From positions 75,553,144-75,617,143 of the forward strand of contig OX578276.1 of assembly GCA_951217055.1 (NCBI GenBank): DNA of 64,000 nt, given 5' to 3'. Positions within the stretch are counted from its first letter, which is position 1; each line of letters starts with the position of its first letter. The translations under genes and the position numbers were made by a program. This document shows positions 58,501 to 64,000 of this stretch, one piece after another. The notes beneath the pieces are model-generated. The model saw only the letters and a list, made by a program, of their open reading frames with translations, was not told where the DNA came from and made no database searches. This stretch comes from Gerris lacustris. Its lineage: Eukaryota; Arthropoda; Insecta; Hemiptera; Gerridae.

Positions 58501-60045
58501 TTTAGTGCTATTTTTGACCCTAAATTGTCAAAATTTGACCCCTAAATGGACTCCAAAAACGAACTCATCCTTTCTTTTAATATTATTGACATTTTAAAAT
58601 TTGTTTGGATTTTTTACGTGCATCCTAGGGTGAGATATCGTCTGGAGTGACACAGATATATACATACATAAAAAAAGTGTTAAATTTCAGGAATCGATAA
58701 AAAATGGTTTAAACATATTTCCATGGAGAAAATTTTCAAGACTTCGAATTGCAAAAATTTTTAAGCCATTGCAACATCTTAATTTTATTTTAAAATTCGC
58801 TAAAACAAATCATTACCTTAATTTTTAAATTAAAAAAATATACATTAACCGTAACTTCGAAATTTTAATTATTCATGGATTGGTTTTATAAAAATTGAGG
58901 GGATAATACGAAAAAAGCAATTTTAAGGGAATATGGCGCAAAGATGAATTGGTACAAAAACGAAACACATTGGATCACCTTAAACTTTAACCCCTTGTTT
59001 TTTAAGGATTGTGAAGTATATGATACTGCTAACTACTTATACATGGCGGAGTTAGAATAAGAGGCAAAATTAAAATTAACTATTTGTACTAGCGGAATTA
59101 AGGCAAAATTAAAAGAATAATTTTTTATTATCTTTAAAAAGAGCGTCTTACAATAAATGATGTATTGTAAATTGAGAAAATAGTTAATTTTGATTAGTTT
59201 ATAGTTAAAGCATATGGTTGTAGAGAAGAAAATAACTGTCCCATTAGACCTCCGTCGGCGAATCTCCAATTAAAATATTATAATATAAAATATAAATCAC
59301 CAACACTAAACACATTCTGCTTGTATCAAGTTGAAATTTTACATGCCTGTTTCAATTGTACTTTAGACGATGTGTATGAAGTTTTATTGAAATCGTTACG
59401 TTAGAACGTAAGATATCGGTATATTGTTTTCTTTATTTAAAACGTTTAGGTCCGCTTTAATAAATTTAGCGATCTTTATCACTTCATAGCAGTGTCGGTG
59501 TTCGTTTTAATTAAAAAAATTATTTAAAAAAGTTGTTTGTCTCATTAAATAGATGATGTTAAAATTGTTTCCCGTCCAAAAAATCCGAATTTTAAATTTG
59601 AAGCTTACGTTTACGCGAGCGTTGCGCGTGGGCGGATAGCGTGGGCGGATAACGTTGTCCAACGAACTCAGCCTGAGCATTGGTAAAATGAACATGTGTA
59701 CCAAATTTCAACAAACTCGCTCATCTTTGACTCAAGTTATTGTCATCGGTAGATTTCGTGACGGATTTTGCGTGACGGTGATTTTTTGACGGTTATTTTG
59801 TGACGGTGATTTTGGTCTTATTTTCGGATTTACTCCCGGGCTCCAAACGTGCCATAAGGAACTTCGTTCCAATAATTTTAATTATTTATTTAGAGTCAAA
59901 GCTAATTTTAGAAACAAATAATGATGTTCATTTAAATATCAACCATGTTATAAGTGAATTTGCTAATATTGCAAACTTTTATCACAATTAAGCCCGTTTC
60001 TTATATTCCGACAATCATTGTTAAAAAGTAAATTATCATTTTTAT
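58501..60045. other. Intergenic with small repeats
   Basis: ATATGGCGCAAAGATGAATTGG and CCCCTTGTTTT at 58924-59003 match family Q distal sequence at 17.5 kb. GCGTGGGCGGATA is tandemly repeated at 59626-59652. No gene recognised. Confidence 0.45.
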
Positions 60046-60050
60046 TTATT

Positions 60051-60588
60051 GCTTCCGAGCATACCGAAGGTAACAGAAGCTATGTGATCGTTCTGAAGAA
60101 ACAAATGTTTTTTTAATGTCTCCGATTGCAAAAATCCCAAGACAAAAATTCGTTTCAGACATCATTTTTTAAACCAACATATCTTAAAAATTACTCGTCC
60201 GATTTTAATGAAATTTGGATGGTAGACAAATATTAACCCATTGGTGGTCTCATATAAGTGCACCCTCTGTGCCTATTTGTTTCTCTTCCACATACGCACA
60301 AATATACATTTATTTACACCTATATCTTCAAAAGTACTCATCTGATTTATGAAATTTGGATGGTTTGTCGAAATCAGATTAATTTCAACGTCAACGATCT
60401 TTAAATTTTGCTAAATTGATATCCTAAATCATGTGAAAAATGAACACAATGTTGATAGATTAAAAAAAAAAAACGGGGGAAAATAAATAAATTTGACAAT
60501 AATAGGTTGTAAAAGCAGGAAATCAATAAAGTCTACAAAATAGGAGCGAGAAAGCTATTTGACACACTTATTGGCAGACTATTTTTTA
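60051..60588 (+). repeat. Dispersed repeat family S, copy 8
   Basis: GCTTCCGAGCATACCGAAGG, AACAGAAGCTATGTGATCG, then a deletion of the CTGTC block, CGATTTTAATGAAATTTGG, ACGGGGGAAAATAAATAAAT and the tail GACACACTTATTGGCAG. Confidence 0.8.
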
Positions 60589-62358
60589 ATCCATCTAAAT
60601 CTAAATACTGATAATTTAGTAAAACCTGGTCGATTAAGTTATCTGTTTAATATATCTAATATATCGACGCTATGAAATTCATTCTTATATAATTTTGAAA
60701 TTAACCAACTTCGGTGTTGAGATCAAATTAATTATATCTTGACATTAGATTTAAAACGATGGCCAATAAACGAAAAATGAATGTAATGATATTTAGGTTA
60801 AGCAGAAACTTAGTTATTTTACTAATTAAATTTCGGGATTAATTTTAGTAGAATGATAGTTTTATCTGTACTAATAAATTAATTGAAGAATGAACTAAAG
60901 ATCATAAAAAATTTAATAAATATTTTCACTTCATCTCTCTTTATTTGAAAATTAATCATATGATTTTTACGTTATTTTAATGGGTAAATTTGTTAGAAGG
61001 TAAGAAAAGGGTAAATTTTGACTCTTAGCATGTGAACACTTAAAGACGTAAAATCTAATAAGAAAGATTAATACAAAAATATTCACTTCTTTAAGGTATT
61101 AAGAAGCGAACAACTTATTTCTAGTAATATGATTTGACGGTGATTTATGCCTGAGTTTCTACTCGGTGAGAAAGCTGCAAAACGTATTGAATGTCTATTT
61201 TTCAACGCTGTCTGTTATGCTACTGGAATAATAATAGTCTTATTCGGCTGTCTTAATAAATTGACGAGACTTAAAGAAGTAACAACGTAATTATTTTACA
61301 TATTTTTGTTAAAGGCCACTAAGATTTGAATTTTTTTCTGCGACTAATTAAAGTTTGGAAAAAAAAAACTTTTTTCAGTTTAAGCTCATTAGAAAGAAAC
61401 TTATTAATTTTGTCAGTTTTTAACTATAAATAAAGAAAGAGAAACGTGAATATCTATCGTAAAAATCCAATTCCAAGCTGTAAGAGTTTTGTCTACTCGT
61501 TTTAAATCATGGTTGAATGTGAAGTTCTTATAATGACAATTGTGAAATATCTTTGCTTGCTTCGTTAACGACTCAAGCTCATCCTTGGTTGTGTGCAGAG
61601 TCAACACAATTATTTAAAAATATTTCTTCAATTCATTTCAATATTGTTGTTTTTCTTTGATTTTTTTAGTTTAAATATTTCTTTATAGTAATGAAATCTT
61701 GACATTAAAAATAATTTGCTAGTATATGAAATTAGATAATTGTAAACGTGCGAGGAAACACGTATAGAAAAAGATATTTACATTTATTAAATTTGTAAGA
61801 ATATGTGAAAAAGAAATATTATATTAAATATAACAAATTTATTATCAAGGTTTTTATATATTGGAAATATGTGTGTGTATCTTTATATAGTTATTTGCCC
61901 TCCATATCAAATTCGAAGCAATGTATTAAGTACCTTGTTTTTATAAATACAATTAGCAATTTTATATAAAGGAATGACTAGAACTCATGAAAATTTTAGG
62001 AGCAAAGGTAAGAAACTATTTTAATGTTGTTACTTTAGTGCTGTTTTGTTAATTTAAATGGGATAAAATACTATCGTAGTTCGAAAAAGGACTAAAAAAA
62101 AAAATATTATAAATCAATATTTTTAAATCATACACACTCTAATTTTTTTTTCAATAATATTGAGCGAGCATGGGCCGCTTTAAGGAAAGAGAATACTATA
62201 AGGTATTGAACTATTGATATCTTTGTAAAATATAATAAGAGATTAAGTAAATCATTGTGATATATTTCACGGAGACATAAAATGGAGATATGGGTATGTT
62301 TTATACTATAATATGTATGTTTGTATGTATTAATTACTTCTAGCCGGTTATGTTTTTT
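60589..62358. other. Intergenic, no gene recognised
   Basis: AT-rich, nothing recognised. Confidence 0.4.
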
Positions 62359-62359
62359 T

Positions 62360-62640
62360 AGGGTTTCGAGGTCATCCTAGAAACCCTTATGCTTTTTGTA
62401 GTTCATCCGTCCGTCGCATCTTAGAGTTTATCTCCCGACCTACTAGCTACAGATTTGAAATTCGGTATACAAGTTAAACTTTTTTGCCCAAAAACAGAAA
62501 ACATATTGCGAACTTAACCACTCAAAATATCTGCGATCTGCGGAATTAATAGCAATATTTTAAATTTTTGTAATTTTAAAAAAGCTTCAATTGTCTCCAA
62601 ATCTCGAGTCGGTTCAATTAAATAGTACATATTTTTTTAA
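62360..62640 (+). repeat. Dispersed repeat family R, copy 2
   Basis: AGGGTTTCGAGG with CCTAGAAACCCT (hairpin), TTATGCTTTTTGTAGTTCAT, CCGTCCGTCGCATCTTAG, AGTTTATCTCCCGACC, ATTTGAAATTCGGTATACAA and CTTTTTTGCCCAAAAAC match the copy at 33941. The 3' half has diverged. Confidence 0.7.
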
Positions 62641-63045
62641 AAAAGTAGTTTACTCTTTCTAAATATTTCCGAAGGTCCATCAAACAATTTAGGTGATATT
62701 CTAAACTTTTGTAAAGATAAGTCAATTGTCGCTTATAAAGTCTAGGAGTTCAATAAATTGGATAATTTCGTACAAAATAACAAATATTTGGCACAAATTG
62801 GCAACAAATTTTGTTAATTAGGTAAACTCATTCGAATAAAATAATAAATACCTAGTAAATCATGACAAGTAATATAATAAGGTCATCTCACAGTCATGAA
62901 GGCAACATTTTTTAAATTTATTTGATTACGCTTATCTTAATTTATAGTAAAATATTGAGATTAATGATGGGTAAATATATTATTTTATCAGTCACGAGAT
63001 CAGTCAAGAGCTTTAATTACCTGCTTGTTGTTAAATCGTACTCTA
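62641..63045. other. Intergenic, no gene recognised
   Basis: AT-rich, nothing recognised. Confidence 0.4.
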
Positions 63046-63439
63046 TTAGGCTGCGGCCACACCGAAGCTACCTCGCTTGGAGCCTAGTGGCTTGGCGAGT
63101 CGCCAGGCCACTAGGCGCCTGGCTTGATAGCGGCCACACCGCAGCTACCTCGCTTGAAGCTTAGTGGCTTGGTGAGTCGCCAGGCGTGCGTAATCCATGT
63201 GAACCAACCTTCTAGAACATATGAGACCGGCCACACCGCGCGCTTGGTTACTAGGCGAGTTACCTAGCGAGTCGCTAGACGAACAGTCCATTCTGTTCTA
63301 CATGGCGACTCACCAAGCCACTAGGCTCCAAGCGAGGTAGCCCCAGTGTGGCCGCTATCAATCCAGGCGCCTAGTGGCCTGGCGACTCGCCAAGCCACTA
63401 GGCTCCAAGCGAGGTAGCTTCGGTGTGGCCGCAGCCTAA
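63046..63439. mobile_element. GC-rich foldback MITE, 394 bp
   Basis: TTAGGCTGCGGCCACACCGA, AGCTACCTCGCTTGGAGC and CTAGTGGCTTGGCGAGTCG on the left are inverted at the right end, which finishes CGGTGTGGCCGCAGCCTAA. The inner part repeats the same block: CGGCCACACCGCAGCTACC at 63131 and CGGCCACACCGCGCGC at 63230, then their complements from 63300 on. The element is thus built from several forward and reverse copies of one GCGAGTCGCCAGG-rich unit. GC content is far above that of its surroundings. The 80-codon frame at 62922-63164 enters it by chance. Confidence 0.85.
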
Positions 63440-64000
63440 GATTGATTTTATTTTGTGCCTTAGGTTATAAGGAGCGGATCAGAGTTCTGAAAGGCATAAA
63501 GCAGTGTTCTGAACGGCACTCTCTATGGAACCAAAGTCGAAACACTAAAAATAATGGTCCTTAAACGATTTAGAACGGTGGTTGAACGACACGTAAATAA
63601 AAAATGATTTGGAAACAAGTATATAAGAAGAATAGTTAATTGAAAGTTTCTACTATATAAATAAATAAATAATTTTATTCCTCACAATAACATAACTACA
63701 TAATATAATATTAGCATATACTTTTATGCATATATATGTATATTTATAAAAAATAATGAATTTTAAATATAAATATAATAGATGTTGTATGTATATAAAT
63801 ACATAAATTGATTAATTGTTGTAAAAGCTGAGCAAATAATAATACGTGTCACACATGTATTGCAGATTAGCCTATACTTAATCTATTTTAGTCTTAACAA
63901 TATTTTTCAACCAGAATTTTCGACCTTTAGGTCCAAATCCATTTTTGCCTGCAGATTTTTCCCGGACGGGACGAAAGTTTATTTAATGCTTATATCAATT
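63440..64000. other. Intergenic, no gene recognised
   Basis: AT-rich, nothing recognised. Confidence 0.4.

Noticed and set aside
62922..63164. 80-codon frame ending in an Ala/Arg/Leu-rich tail
   Set aside because: The tail is the GC-rich foldback MITE read in one frame.

Overview
This 64 kb window is AT-rich eukaryotic DNA with no intact host protein-coding gene that I can support. The transposon types (I-type LINE, Penelope-like fragment, hAT, piggyBac, Tc1/mariner foldback, Helitron, BEL/Pao-like gag fragment, tRNA-derived SINE heads) and the many dispersed short repeats suggest an arthropod, most likely an insect. The order cannot be fixed from the window. Long (TA)n tracts, G-runs and degenerate copies fit intergenic or intronic DNA of a large, repeat-dense genome.

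Layout. 0-7 kb: a candidate promoter (CCAAT, AP-1, four TGACG sites, TATA box) near 0.95-1.07 kb; a copy of a dispersed hairpin-headed repeat (family S); a piggyBac-type element with exact TTAA ends at 4580-5564. 7.2-10.0 kb: a 5'-truncated I-type LINE with a 13-bp target duplication, carrying RT, RNase H and a cysteine-rich tail, broken by one stop and two frameshifts. 10.6 kb: GIY-YIG endonuclease relic of a Penelope-like element. 11-13.7 kb: dispersed repeats S, D and P and an inverted repeat. 14-16.1 kb: a hAT transposon with 8-bp target duplication, a decayed minus-strand ZMYM1-like transposase and a nested smaller element. 18.9-19.9 kb: Tc1/mariner-type foldback. 20-21.4 kb: second truncated LINE of the same family.

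22-28.2 kb: a SINE-like head, then a nested composite. A family-Q repeat is split by a family-P element, whose interior holds a GTTT microsatellite, about seven 133-bp units with YY1-like sites, and more than 20 copies of a GCGAGCGTAGCGAGCC motif that reverses orientation at one end. 28.6-35 kb: (TA)n tracts and a second nest of elements (family C split by a TA-flanked TIR element containing a MITE and a gag fragment). 36 kb: a decayed minus-strand cysteine-rich transposon domain. 39-44.2 kb: a second TTAA-flanked element with four 23-bp palindromes, a Helitron with exact termini, a TA-flanked element with at least eight copies of a binding-site-like motif, and a 77-bp GC-rich hairpin. 48-55.8 kb: more family S copies, a tRNA-like foldback, a 235-bp hAT MITE, a SINE head, further foldbacks and a piggyBac-type terminus. 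56-64 kb: mostly AT-rich sequence, two more S/R copies and a 394-bp GC-rich foldback MITE.

No genes here work together as a pathway. The biology is the layered record of transposition. The strongest unexplained pattern is that three unrelated non-autonomous DNA elements each carry an internal array of one dyad or paired motif, suggestive of transposase binding sites. Family names S, D, P, Q, R, K and C are labels used only here.
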